Positions 53,027 through 61,796 of a stretch of DNA of 64,000 nucleotides are shown here, in pieces (positions within the stretch are counted from its first letter, which is position 1; each line of letters begins with the position of its first letter). Under the pieces are notes generated by a model, which worked only from the letters and a program-made list of their open reading frames with translations, was not told the origin of the DNA and ran no database searches. The position numbers and the translations under genes were made by a program. Origin of the DNA: Streptomyces sp. NBC_00440 (GTDB lineage Bacteria > Actinomycetota > Actinomycetes > Streptomycetales > Streptomycetaceae); the NCBI RefSeq assembly GCF_036014215.1, contig NZ_CP107921.1, forward strand, positions 744,001 through 808,000, written 5' to 3'.

Positions 53027-54571
53027 TCACGTGGATCGCAGGGCGACCGGGGCGAGTGCGCGGACCGCGGCAACGGTGTCCGCGTCGGCGGGGCCCTTGT
53101 CCTCGCGGTATCGCAGGACGCGTGCGAAGCGCAGGGCGAGACCGGCCGGATAGCGGGTGCTGCGCTGCAGCCCGTCGAAGGCCACCTCCACCACCAGTTC
53201 GGGCCTTACCCGTACGACGTATTCGTCCCGGCTCACCTCGCGCGCCAGCAGTTCGCGGGTCTGCCAGGCCAGCAGTTCATCGGTGAGGCCCTTGAAGGTC
53301 TTGCCCAGCATCACCCACGGACCGGGATCCCCCGCCTCCCCGCGAGCGGCGAGATGGAGATTGCTGAGCACGCCCTGCCGCCTGCCGTGCCCCCACTCCG
53401 CCGCCGTCACGACCAGGTCAAGCGTGAGCCGGGGCTTCACCTTGATCCAGCCGGCTCCGCGGCGCCCCGCCGCGTACGGCGCTGCGGGGTCCTTCACCAC
53501 CACGCCTTCCTGCCCCTGCGCGACGGCGTCCGCGAAGAACCGCTCCGCCTCGGCCGGCTCGCCGGTGACCGTACGCGGAACGCGCAGTTCCACGGGCACC
53601 ACCGCGTCCAGTGCCTCCCAGCGGGTCCGTGCGGGCAGGTCGATGAGGTCGGCGCCGTCGCGGTGCAGCAGGTCGAAGAAGTACACGCGCAATGGCACTT
53701 CGGCACGCAGCCGGGCCGGATCCTGCCGGGACGCGGTACGGGCGGCCGTCACCTGGAACGGCATGGGGCGTCCGTCCGGTCCCACCGCGAGCGCCTCCCC
53801 GTCGAGCACCGCCGAGCGGACGGGCAACTCCCTCGCCGCCTCGACCACTTCGGGCACCCGCGAGGTGATGTCGTCCAGGCTCCGGGTGAAGACGGCCACT
53901 TCGGCGCCGTTCCGGTGGACCTGGACCCGGATCCCGTCCAGCTTCCACTCCAGAGCGGCGGGCGCGATCCGTTCCAGGGCCGCGGCCACATCGGGCGCCC
54001 CCGCGGCGAGCATCGGCCGCACCGGCCTGCCCAGTTCCAGGCCGAAGGCCCGCAGCGCCTCCTGCCCGCCCGACAGGGCAGCAGCCGCCACGGCACGGGC
54101 GGAGCCGCGGAACATCAGGGCCCGCCTGACGTCCGCCGACGCCACCCCTGCGGCCTTCGCCACCGCGTCCGCGACCACGGAGTCGAGTGCGCCCTGCCGC
54201 AGTTCGCCGACGAGGACGGCGCCGAGAAAGGACTGCTCGGACGCGGTGGCCCGGGAGAACAGCCCGTGGAGCAGGGCGCTCCGTTCGTCACGCGAACCGG
54301 GGCCGTGCACGCCGGCCAGCGCGGCCAGGATGTCCTGCGTCTCCCGCACACCGAGCGACGGATCAGCAGCGGGTTCCGGAAGGTCGCGCAGAGCCGCGGG
54401 GCCGACCCCGATCCGCATCCGCCGGGACTCGCCGGAGAGCAGCGCCACCGCCGCGGGCAGATCGTCCGGTCCGAGGCTTCCGAGGTACTCGGCCAGCAGG
54501 GCGGTCTTCGCGTTCCTGGCGGATTCCGAACCGACAGCGCGGGAGGTGGCGGCGAGTTCATGAAGCAGCAT
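53027..54571 (-). CDS. ATP-dependent DNA ligase (LigB-like)
   Basis: 514 aa from the ATG at 54571. N-terminal DNA-binding domain (about 1-190), then the adenylation domain with motif I EWKLDGIRVQVH (Lys about 211), motif III-like VFTRSLDDITSRVPEV, LDGEALAV, motif IV EGVVVKDP (about 367-374) and motif V GWIKVKP. The OB-fold tail carries LVVEVAFDGLQRSTRYPAGL. It is an auxiliary ligase besides NAD-dependent LigA, probably in repair. Neighbouring alkB also points to DNA repair. Confidence 0.92.
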   Translation of the reverse strand: MLLHELAATSRAVGSESARNAKTALLAEYLGSLGPDDLPAAVALLSGESRRMRIGVGPAALRDLPEPAADPSLGVRETQDILAALAGVHGPGSRDERSALLHGLFSRATASEQSFLGAVLVGELRQGALDSVVADAVAKAAGVASADVRRALMFRGSARAVAAAALSGGQEALRAFGLELGRPVRPMLAAGAPDVAAALERIAPAALEWKLDGIRVQVHRNGAEVAVFTRSLDDITSRVPEVVEAARELPVRSAVLDGEALAVGPDGRPMPFQVTAARTASRQDPARLRAEVPLRVYFFDLLHRDGADLIDLPARTRWEALDAVVPVELRVPRTVTGEPAEAERFFADAVAQGQEGVVVKDPAAPYAAGRRGAGWIKVKPRLTLDLVVTAAEWGHGRRQGVLSNLHLAARGEAGDPGPWVMLGKTFKGLTDELLAWQTRELLAREVSRDEYVVRVRPELVVEVAFDGLQRSTRYPAGLALRFARVLRYREDKGPADADTVAAVRALAPVALRST

Positions 54572-54662
54572 GGCGGGGCTCCGGGCCGGTGGAAGAAGCT
54601 GGGCGAAGGCGGAGAATCCGTACCCGTTTTCCACCGCGTCGTCCCGGTGCGGATCGGGCCGG

Positions 54663-54786
54663 GACCGGGAGGGGCACAGTCCGGGCGGGCGCGGGCTGGG
54701 ACGGGCACGGTCCGGGCGGGCGCGGTCCGGGCGGGCGCGGGCTGGGACGGGCACGGTCCGGGCGGGCGCGGTCCGGGCGGGCGCGG
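54663..54786. repeat. 46-bp tandem repeat between the ligase and alkB genes
   Basis: A G-rich unit with period 46 bp (landmark GCTGGGACGG at 54695 and 54741) is present twice, with a partial copy before it; each unit contains the subrepeat GGTCCGGGCGGGCGC twice. It lies ahead of the ligase start, so it could affect that leader. Confidence 0.75.
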
Positions 54787-54815
54787 AGGCCTCCGTCCGC
54801 TCGTCGGCGCGCGGC

Positions 54816-55442
54816 TCAGCGCACCCCGTGCGGGCGGAACTGGACGCTGATGCGCGGCCCCACGGGCCTGGCCGTCTTGAGAATGGCGTGCTCCCAGGTG
54901 CGCTGGCAGCTGCCGCCCATCACGATGAGGTCGCCGTGCCCGAGCGGGGTGCGGACGGTGCCGCCTCCACCGCGCGGCCGGAGCGTCAGGGTCCGGGGAG
55001 CGCCGAGCGAGAGGATCGCGACCATCGTGTCCTCCCTGCTGCCCCGGCCGATGGTGTCCCCGTGCCAGGCGACGCCGTCCCGTCCGTCGCGGTAGAAGCA
55101 CAGTCCGGCGGTCGTGAAGGGCTCGCCGAGCTCCTCCGCGTAATGCGCCCCGAGTGCGTCACGGGCCTCGTCGAGCACCGGGTGCGGCAGAGGGTCGTCC
55201 GCGCGGAAGAACGACAGCAGTCTCGGCACCTCCACCACCCGCTCGTACATGACGCGCTGTTCCGCGTGCCAGGGGACGTCCCGCACCAGTACGTCAAAGA
55301 GCGCGTCCGCCCCGGCGAGCCACTGCGGCAGCACATCGATCCAGGCGCCCTGCCCCAGGTGGCTGCGGTGGACTCCGGCCAGCGGGCGCAGACCGGTCGC
55401 ATCACCCTGGTCGAAGAGGGAACTCTGCAGGTGGACAGCCAT
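54816..55442 (-). CDS. alkB: AlkB-type 2-oxoglutarate/Fe(II) dioxygenase
   Basis: 208 aa from the ATG at 55442. Iron ligands HxD in GVAWHGDTIG (about 130-139) and His in CQRTWEHAILK (about 185). The 2-oxoglutarate Arg is in GPRISVQFRPHG at the C-terminus. It removes methyl groups from alkylated bases (1meA, 3meC) by oxidation. It is divergent from purB. Confidence 0.92.
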   Translation of the reverse strand: MAVHLQSSLFDQGDATGLRPLAGVHRSHLGQGAWIDVLPQWLAGADALFDVLVRDVPWHAEQRVMYERVVEVPRLLSFFRADDPLPHPVLDEARDALGAHYAEELGEPFTTAGLCFYRDGRDGVAWHGDTIGRGSREDTMVAILSLGAPRTLTLRPRGGGGTVRTPLGHGDLIVMGGSCQRTWEHAILKTARPVGPRISVQFRPHGVR

Positions 55443-55545
55443 ACAGCAGAGCGTACCCGAACGCATATTCGAACGCGGTAGCCCGAGCCGAACGCCGTAG
55501 CAACCCACAAAGAGATCCGGGGCACGGACCTGCAGGAACCGCCAG

Positions 55546-55551
55546 TAGAAT
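55546..55551 (+). promoter_or_regulatory. -10 element of a probably leaderless purB promoter
   Basis: TAGAAT (5/6 to consensus) ends 8 bp before the purB GTG, so transcription should begin at or next to the start codon. There is no Shine-Dalgarno sequence in front of the GTG. No clear -35. Confidence 0.5.
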
Positions 55552-55559
55552 CACTTCAC

Positions 55560-56993
55560 GTGACTGCAAAGCCTCGCATCCCCAACGTTCTGGCCGGCCG
55601 CTACGCCTCCACGGAGCTCGCTGTCCTCTGGTCCCCCGAGCAGAAGGTCAGGCTGGAGCGCCAGCTCTGGCTGGCCGTGCTGCGTGCCCAGCAGGACCTC
55701 GGGATCGAGGTGCCCGGGACCGCGGTCGCCGACTACGAGCGGGTGCTCGACCAGGTGGACCTGGCGTCGATCGCCGAGCGGGAGAAAGTCACCCGGCACG
55801 ACGTGAAGGCGCGGATCGAGGAGTTCAACGCCCTGGCGGGGCATGAGCAGATCCACAAGGGCATGACCTCGCGCGACCTCACCGAGAACGTGGAGCAGCT
55901 CCAGATCCGGCTCTCGCTCGAACTGATGCGGGACCGCACCGTCGCCGTGCTCGCGCGCCTCGGCAGGCTGGCCGGTGAGCACGCCGAGCTGGTGATGGCC
56001 GGGCGTTCGCACAATGTGGCCGCGCAGGCGACGACGCTCGGCAAGCGCTTCGCGACGACCGCCGACGAACTGCTGGCGGCGTACGGACGTCTTGAGGACC
56101 TGCTGGGGCGTTACCCGCTGCGCGGGATCAAGGGCCCGGTCGGTACCGCACAGGACATGCTCGACCTGCTGGGCGGTGACGAATCGAAGCTGGCCGAGCT
56201 GGAGCAGCGGATCGCGGGGCACCTCGGCTTCGCGCACGCCTTCACATCGGTCGGCCAGGTGTACCCCCGCTCGATCGACTACGAGGTGGTGACCGCGCTC
56301 GTGCAGCTGGCGGGCGCGCCCTCGTCGCTGGCCAAGACGATCCGGCTGATGGCCGGGCACGAGCTGGTGACGGAGGGGTTCAAGCCGGGGCAGGTCGGCT
56401 CGTCCGCGATGCCGCACAAGATGAACACCCGTTCCTGCGAGCGCGTCAACGGTCTGATGGTGATCCTGCGCGGTTACGCGTCGATGACCGGCGAACTGGC
56501 CGGTGACCAGTGGAACGAGGGCGACGTGTCGTGCTCGGTCGTCCGCCGCGTCGCCCTGCCCGACGCGTTCTTCGCCTTCGACGGGCTGCTGGAGACCTTC
56601 CTGACGGTGCTCGACGAGTTCGGCGCGTTCCCGGCGGTGGTCGCCCGGGAGCTGGACCGCTATCTGCCGTTCCTTGCCACCACCAAGGTGCTGATGGGCG
56701 CCGTACGGGCGGGTGTCGGCCGTGAGGTGGCGCACGAGGTCATCAAGGAGCACGCGGTCGCGTCCGCGCTCGCCATGCGCGAGCAGGGCGCTGAGCGCAA
56801 CGAGCTGCTGGACAAGCTGGCGGCCGACGAGCGGATGCCTCTCGACCGGGCGCAGCTGGACTCGCTGATGGCGGACAAGCTCTCCTTCACCGGCGCCGCG
56901 GGCGCCCAGGTGGCCGCGGTGGTCTCGCGGATCGAGGAGGTCTCCAAGCAGCACCCGGAGGCCGCCGCCTACGCCCCCGGCTCGATCCTCTGA
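55560..56993 (+). CDS. purB: Adenylosuccinate lyase
   Basis: 477 aa, GTG start. Fumarase/aspartase superfamily signature GSSAMPHKMNTRSCERVNG (about 281-299), with catalytic His/Ser, plus TSRDLTENVEQLQI (about 103). It works twice in purine synthesis: SAICAR to AICAR and adenylosuccinate to AMP. The length is typical of the actinobacterial PurB group. mug follows after 19 bp and may be co-transcribed. Confidence 0.95.
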   Translation: MTAKPRIPNVLAGRYASTELAVLWSPEQKVRLERQLWLAVLRAQQDLGIEVPGTAVADYERVLDQVDLASIAEREKVTRHDVKARIEEFNALAGHEQIHKGMTSRDLTENVEQLQIRLSLELMRDRTVAVLARLGRLAGEHAELVMAGRSHNVAAQATTLGKRFATTADELLAAYGRLEDLLGRYPLRGIKGPVGTAQDMLDLLGGDESKLAELEQRIAGHLGFAHAFTSVGQVYPRSIDYEVVTALVQLAGAPSSLAKTIRLMAGHELVTEGFKPGQVGSSAMPHKMNTRSCERVNGLMVILRGYASMTGELAGDQWNEGDVSCSVVRRVALPDAFFAFDGLLETFLTVLDEFGAFPAVVARELDRYLPFLATTKVLMGAVRAGVGREVAHEVIKEHAVASALAMREQGAERNELLDKLAADERMPLDRAQLDSLMADKLSFTGAAGAQVAAVVSRIEEVSKQHPEAAAYAPGSIL

Positions 56994-57012
56994 TCCGCGC
57001 GCTGGTCCGCTG

Positions 57013-57567
57013 ATGAAGCCCGAAGAGCTCGAAGCCGCCCGCGACCGCATCGTCCCCGATGTGGTCGCGGAGGGCTTGAGCGTCCTGTTCTGCGGGATCA
57101 ACCCCGGCCTGATGACGGCCGCGACCGGCCACCACTTCGCCCGGCCGGGCAACCGTTTCTGGCCGGTGCTCCACCTGTCAGGATTCACGCCCCGCAGGCT
57201 GGCCCCTTCGGAACAGGACGACCTGCTCGGCCTCGGCCTCGGCATCACCAATGTGGTGGCACGGGCCTCGGCCCGCGCCGATGAGCTGAGCGCCGAGGAG
57301 TACCGCGAGGGCGGACGCATCCTGACGGCCAAGGTGGAGAAGCTCAAGCCGCGTTGGCTCGCCGTCGTGGGAGTCACCGCCTACCGCACGGCGTTCCACG
57401 AGCCCAAGGCCCGGATAGGTCCGCAGACCCGGACCATCGGCTCCACCCGGATCTGGGCACTGCCCAACCCGAGCGGTCTCAACGCCCACTGGACCGCGGC
57501 AACGATGGCCGAGGAGTACGGCAGACTGCGCGAAGCAGTCCGGACGACACCCCGGTCCGCACCCTGA
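57013..57567 (+). CDS. mug: G/U mismatch-specific DNA glycosylase
   Basis: 184 aa. The Mug/TDG active-site motif LFCGINPGLMTAATGHHFA (about residues 25-43) has Asn, and the C-terminal insertion loop ALPNPSGLNAHW (about 147-158) wedges into the helix. It excises uracil or thymine opposite G, arising from deamination. Close behind purB. Given GC-rich DNA, cytosine deamination repair is a plausible main role. Confidence 0.93.
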   Translation: MKPEELEAARDRIVPDVVAEGLSVLFCGINPGLMTAATGHHFARPGNRFWPVLHLSGFTPRRLAPSEQDDLLGLGLGITNVVARASARADELSAEEYREGGRILTAKVEKLKPRWLAVVGVTAYRTAFHEPKARIGPQTRTIGSTRIWALPNPSGLNAHWTAATMAEEYGRLREAVRTTPRSAP

Positions 57568-57648
57568 CCGGGCAGCGACCCAGCACACCGGAGCAGCCGG
57601 CTCACCGGCGGTCCCCCACCGGCAGAACCCCGCAGCTGGGGCCGCAGG

Positions 57649-58092
57649 CTACGGCGGATCCACGTCGGTAACCGCCACCATCAACCGTGCGCCCTGCTCC
57701 TGGCTCTCCCGTACGGCCCCGATGGCGATCCAGCGCCCCTCAGCCCTCCAGAGGTGGAGGGACGGTGCGGTGGTGCACAACTCGTCCCAGGGCTCCGGTA
57801 TCTCCTCCCCCTCCATACGCCGGGTCAGCATGCTCCAGAGGCTGAACGTCTGCGCCTCGCCCCACCGCGCGTCGAGCACGGCCACCAGGGCCTCGTACTC
57901 GGCCCCGAGCTGGTCTTCGGCCTCCCCCGTCGGAGCGGCGTCGTCCTCGGCGCCCAGGAGCGTGTCGCGGGTGATCAGAGCCGCGAGGTGGTACCCGGGC
58001 CCGCCCGGTCCGGTGTCCGACCACCCGCGCCGGGCGGGGAACGCACGGGTCCGCAGCCGGTCGATGGTGGCGACGTACTGAGCGGTGGTCAT
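57649..58092 (-). CDS. Hypothetical protein
   Basis: 147 aa, no family recognised. N-terminal MTTAQYVATIDRLRTRAFPA and a Trp-rich C-terminal half (LWSMLTRRMEGEEIPEPWDE, LHLWRAEGRWIAIG) suggest a compact alpha/beta cytosolic protein. Coding is supported by strong GC3 bias and by fitting the gap between mug and the ABC-2 permease. It has no signal peptide or membrane segment. Confidence 0.65.
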   Translation of the reverse strand: MTTAQYVATIDRLRTRAFPARRGWSDTGPGGPGYHLAALITRDTLLGAEDDAAPTGEAEDQLGAEYEALVAVLDARWGEAQTFSLWSMLTRRMEGEEIPEPWDELCTTAPSLHLWRAEGRWIAIGAVRESQEQGARLMVAVTDVDPP

Positions 58093-58137
58093 CCCCTCAG
58101 TAAACCTTCCACCACTGACAGTTGACCGCCGGGGCCG

Positions 58138-58881
58138 TCAGACGTCACGCCGGCACAACGCCGCCCAGCCTGCACCCACCGCGGCAGCCGCCCAGCCCGC
58201 GGTGACAGCGAGTCCGCTCCACGGCCCCAGCGATCCGGTCGAGTGCTGGAGCAGGACCTGCTGCCCGGCCCGGTCCGGCAGGAAGTCGGCGAGACCCGCG
58301 CCGTGATTCACGTCACCGATCACGAACGACACCAGAAGCAGAAAGGGTATGAGGATCCCCATGACGGCGGGGCCGCTCCGAAGCACCGCCGCCAGGCCTG
58401 CGGCGAACAGCGTGATCAGTGTCAGATACAGGGCACAGCCCACTGCGGCGCGCAGCCCCCCGGGCTCACCGATTCCGCCACCGGGAGCACCGATGAGAGC
58501 CTGTCCTCCGAGGAAGCAGGCAAGGCCGGTCATCAGGCCGACCGCACAGGCAAGTCCGCCGATGACGGAGAGTTTCGCCGCGTAGAAGAGGCCTCTGCGG
58601 GGCACGGCGATGAGCGAGGTACGGATGGCGCCGCTTCCGTACTCACTGGTGACAGCTGTAGCCCCGAAGCAGATGGCGGCGATCTGACCGAAGTTGAGGC
58701 CGAAGAACAAGGTGAGGACGGGATCGAAGCCAGGCTTGCCCGCGTCCTCGTGCCCGATGGTGGCACTACCGAGGAGCGAGAAGGCTACCGTGGCGAAGAA
58801 GACGGCCAGTATCGCACCTCCCAGGGCGCGCACCGAGCGGATCTTGATCCATTCCGCGTGGAGCACGGCGGAGAAGGTCAT
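58138..58881 (-). CDS. ABC-2 type transporter permease
   Basis: 247 aa with six hydrophobic segments (for example LGGAILAVFFATVAFSLL, GLACAVGLMTGLACFLGG, VMGILIPFLLLVSFVIG). MTFSAVLHAEWIKIRSVRA is the usual start of Streptomyces ABC-2 permeases. The stop of the ATPase gene is 3 bp upstream of its ATG, so they form one unit. Probably exports a lipid-like or peptide substrate under control of the divergent two-component system. Confidence 0.9.
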   Translation of the reverse strand: MTFSAVLHAEWIKIRSVRALGGAILAVFFATVAFSLLGSATIGHEDAGKPGFDPVLTLFFGLNFGQIAAICFGATAVTSEYGSGAIRTSLIAVPRRGLFYAAKLSVIGGLACAVGLMTGLACFLGGQALIGAPGGGIGEPGGLRAAVGCALYLTLITLFAAGLAAVLRSGPAVMGILIPFLLLVSFVIGDVNHGAGLADFLPDRAGQQVLLQHSTGSLGPWSGLAVTAGWAAAAVGAGWAALCRRDV

Positions 58882-58884
58882 GAC

Positions 58885-59817
58885 TCATACCCCCGGAGTG
58901 AGAGACGCGGGGCGAGCCGGGAATTGCGTCTCGCCGACGGTGAGGTCGAGATATGCCTCCTCCAACGTGGCTTGCTCTGCGGCGAGTTCAAGAATCGTGA
59001 TGCCCTCCTCGGCCGCGACACGACCGATGTCCCCGGCACTCACACCCTCGACGACCCAGCTGCCGTCATCACGTTCTGCCGGGGTGAGGCCCTTGCGGAG
59101 CAGCAGGGATCGCAGTCGCTCGGCACTGGTGCTCCGCAGCCGAACCCGTGGCCGGATCCGCGAGTCGATGAATTCCTGCATCGGGGTGTCCGCGAGAAGC
59201 CGGCCCTTGCCCAGGACCACGAGATGGTCCGCGAACGAAGCTGTCTCGTTCATGAGATGGCTGGACACCAGCACAGTCCTGCCCTCCGCGGCGAGGCGGC
59301 GCATCAGCTCCCGTATCCAGATGATCCCCTCGGGATCCAGGCCGTTCGACGGTTCGTCCAGCATCAGTACGGACGGGTCCCCCAGCAGAGCAGCGGCTAT
59401 GCCCAACCGCTGCCGCATGCCCAGCGAGAACGTCCTGATCCGCTGCACAGCGACGTTCGCGATACCCACCTCCTCCAGCGCTTCGTCCACCCGCCTTCGC
59501 CCCATGCGGTGGGCGGCGGCCAGAGTCAGCAGGTGATCGCGTGCGGTGCGCGCGCCGTGCGCGGCATTCGCATCGAGGAGCGCGCCCGCCAGCCGCAGCG
59601 GCTCTGCGGTTTCCGCATAGCGCCGGCCACCGATGGTGGCAGTGCCTGAGGTAGGGCGGTCGAGGCCGAGGACGAGCCGCATGGTTGTGGACTTGCCCGC
59701 GCCGTTGGGCCCCAGGAAGCCGGTGACCCTGCCGGGCAGGACGGTGAACGAGAGCCTGTCCACTGCCCTGTTCGCACCGTAATCCTTGGTGAGTTCGCAG
59801 ACTTCGATACTGGTCAT
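58885..59817 (-). CDS. ABC transporter ATP-binding protein
   Basis: 310 aa from the ATG at 59817. Walker A GPNGAGKST (about 39-47), signature FSLGMRQRLGIA (about 131), Walker B VLMLDEPSNGLDPEG (about 150) and H-loop VLVSSHLMNE are intact. It is the DrrA/BcrA type with a C-terminal regulatory domain (ERLRSLLLRKGLTPAERDD). Energises the adjacent ABC-2 permease. The divergent neighbour is a sensor kinase across a 108-bp gap with twin dyads. Confidence 0.93.
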   Translation of the reverse strand: MTSIEVCELTKDYGANRAVDRLSFTVLPGRVTGFLGPNGAGKSTTMRLVLGLDRPTSGTATIGGRRYAETAEPLRLAGALLDANAAHGARTARDHLLTLAAAHRMGRRRVDEALEEVGIANVAVQRIRTFSLGMRQRLGIAAALLGDPSVLMLDEPSNGLDPEGIIWIRELMRRLAAEGRTVLVSSHLMNETASFADHLVVLGKGRLLADTPMQEFIDSRIRPRVRLRSTSAERLRSLLLRKGLTPAERDDGSWVVEGVSAGDIGRVAAEEGITILELAAEQATLEEAYLDLTVGETQFPARPASLTPGV

Positions 59818-59852
59818 GCCTCCACCGTGCCGGTGACCCACCGTCCGTGACT

Positions 59853-59890
59853 TCCCCCGTCCGGGGGGACCGGATCCCCCGTGCGGGGGA
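59853..59890. promoter_or_regulatory. Twin dyads at the ABC/two-component divergent promoter
   Basis: Two copies of TCCCCCG-N2-CGGGGG (core 59854-59867 and 59876-59889), centres 22 bp apart, about two helical turns. The arrangement is what a NarL-type response regulator dimer pair would bind. The one encoded at 61055 is the obvious candidate. Confidence 0.7.
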
Positions 59891-59925
59891 GCCCCCGGGG
59901 CGTGACCGGCTGGCACGATTACGGC

Positions 59926-61050
59926 ATGTTCCGCCTCATTCGACCGCTGCTGCGCCCAGTCACCTACACGCGGTGGCTGCATGCCTGCGTCCCACTCGCG
60001 TTCGTCGCCGTGTGGCTGTTCATCGACATCAAGGACTTCTACCTGCCGGTATTCCTGGTCATTCCGCTCGGGCTGATCCCTGGCGTCCGGCTGGAGGAGG
60101 CGCTCCAGGCCCAGTTGCTGCTCACGCCTGACGAACGGGGGCGGCCCGAAGCATCCATCTCGGTTGCCCCGTCTCTGACCTGGGCGGACCGCTGGCGTAC
60201 CGTGCTGTGGCTCGAAGCGCGGCTGGCCTCCAGCGTCCTGGGCGCGATTGCTCCCGTGCAGTTGCTCTTCCTCGCCCGCAGGCTCTTCGATGCCGCGCCC
60301 TGGTGGTCCTCCGTTCTCGCACCACTGCCGATCGTGGCGATACCGGTCTGCGTGGTCGCCTCCGGCACACTGACCACAATCGTCGCCCGTCTGCTGCTCG
60401 GCCCTTCTCAGGGGCAGCGGCTGACCGCGCTGGAGGAGCGTACGGAGCAACTCCTCGAACGCAACCGCATCGCAAGGGAGTTGCACGACTCCATCGGTCA
60501 CGCCCTCACCGTGGCCGTGGTGCAGGCGGGTGCGGCGCGGGCCGCGAACGACCCCGCCTTCACCGACCGGGCACTGGCCGCCATCGAGGAGACGGGACGG
60601 GAGGCACTGGAAGATCTGGAGCGGGTGCTGCTCATCCTGCGCGAGTCGGCGACCCCACTGGGGCAGCGCCCGTCGCTCAGCGAGGCCGACCGGCTTCTGG
60701 AGTCGGCGCGCAGTTCGGGCGCGAAAGTGGATGCCGAGGTGAGTGGTCCGGTGGAGCTGGTACCCGGTCCGATCTCACGCGAGGGATATCGCATGCTGCA
60801 GGAGGCGTTGACCAACGTGCTGCGCCACTCCGGACCCGTGCCGGTGCGGGTACGGATCTCTGTCGTTGCCGGGCAGCTCAGCCTGGAGGTGACCAATCCG
60901 CTGAACGGTTCGACCGGTCGGTCCAGTGGCGGGAGCGGGTTGCGTGGCATACGGGAGCGCGCGGCGCTGCTCGGTGGTACGGCGGAGACGGGTCCGCACC
61001 GGGGTGATTGGAGAGTATATGCGCGGTTGCCGCTCGACGGCCTAGGCTGA
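59926..61050 (+). CDS. Sensor histidine kinase, NarL/DesK type
   Basis: 374 aa from the ATG at 59926. Four membrane segments in the first 155 residues, then the HisKA_3 dimerisation helix with phospho-His in [19 protein letters not shown] (about 182-200) and an HATPase domain (N-box [14 protein letters not shown] at about 289, G-box [16 protein letters not shown]). There is no extracellular sensor domain, so it likely senses within the membrane, as kinases guarding ABC exporters do. Its response regulator follows after 4 bp. Confidence 0.92.
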   Translation: MFRLIRPLLRPVTYTRWLHACVPLAFVAVWLFIDIKDFYLPVFLVIPLGLIPGVRLEEALQAQLLLTPDERGRPEASISVAPSLTWADRWRTVLWLEARLASSVLGAIAPVQLLFLARRLFDAAPWWSSVLAPLPIVAIPVCVVASGTLTTIVARLLLGPSQGQRLTALEERTEQLLERNRIARELHDSIGHALTVAVVQAGAARAANDPAFTDRALAAIEETGREALEDLERVLLILRESATPLGQRPSLSEADRLLESARSSGAKVDAEVSGPVELVPGPISREGYRMLQEALTNVLRHSGPVPVRVRISVVAGQLSLEVTNPLNGSTGRSSGGSGLRGIRERAALLGGTAETGPHRGDWRVYARLPLDGLG

Positions 61051-61054
61051 CGGG

Positions 61055-61705
61055 GTGCCGATCTCTGTGCTGCTTGTCGACGACGAACCTCTCGTACGTG
61101 CCGGCCTGCGCGCCGTACTTGAGGCCCAGGGCGACATTCAGGTGGTGGGCGAGGCCGCTGACGGTGCGGCCGTGGTCCCGCTGGTACGCCAGTTGCGCCC
61201 TGACGTGGTGGCCATGGATGTGCGGATGCCCCTGCTCGACGGCATCGCGGCCACCCGGGCAGTGCTGCGGGCCTTTCAGCCGCCGCCGAAGATCCTGGTC
61301 GTGACGACCTTCGAGAACGACGAGTACGTCTATCAGGCACTGCGCGCGGGTGCGGACGGGTTTCTGCTGAAGCGGGCCCGGCCCGCCGAGATCGTCCACG
61401 CGGTACGGCTGATCGCCGAGGGCGAGTCTCTGCTGTTCCCGGCCGCGGTCCGAGCCCTCGCGGCCGAGTACGGCAACAGCGCGGCGCGAGAAGCACTGGA
61501 CCGGGCGGCTCTGACCGAACGGGAAGCCGCAGTGCTCCGGCTGATGGCGCGCGGTCTGTCGAACGCGGAGATCGCGGGCCGGCTCGTCATCGGGATCGAA
61601 ACGGTGAAGTCCCACGTCAGCGCTGTGCTGGCGAAGTTGGGGGCCCGGGACCGTACGCAAGCGGTGATTGCCGCGTACGAGTCGGGGTTCGTCGCGCCCG
61701 CCTGA
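61055..61705 (+). CDS. NarL/LuxR-type response regulator
   Basis: 216 aa, GTG start. Receiver domain with acidic pair VDDEP, phospho-Asp in [10 protein letters not shown] (about 54) and Lys in FLLKRARP (about 105). C-terminal LuxR helix-turn-helix [20 protein letters not shown] ... [20 protein letters not shown] (about 150-196). Partner of the kinase encoded 4 bp upstream; probable target is the divergent ABC-2 operon through the twin dyads. Confidence 0.94.
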   Translation: MPISVLLVDDEPLVRAGLRAVLEAQGDIQVVGEAADGAAVVPLVRQLRPDVVAMDVRMPLLDGIAATRAVLRAFQPPPKILVVTTFENDEYVYQALRAGADGFLLKRARPAEIVHAVRLIAEGESLLFPAAVRALAAEYGNSAAREALDRAALTEREAAVLRLMARGLSNAEIAGRLVIGIETVKSHVSAVLAKLGARDRTQAVIAAYESGFVAPA

Positions 61706-61796
61706 CCCGCAGTCGTTCCGGCAGCCACTCGCCGCCCGACCTGTCACCCGGTACCATCCGGGCACACACGCATGAGCTGAGCTGGGAGGACAGACG

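Noticed and set aside
54663..54786. Possible CRISPR-like array
   Set aside because: Units are directly adjacent with no unique spacers, so this is a simple tandem repeat.
58243..59649. 468-codon plus-strand frame over the ABC-2 genes
   Set aside because: Antisense shadow of two well-defined ABC genes.
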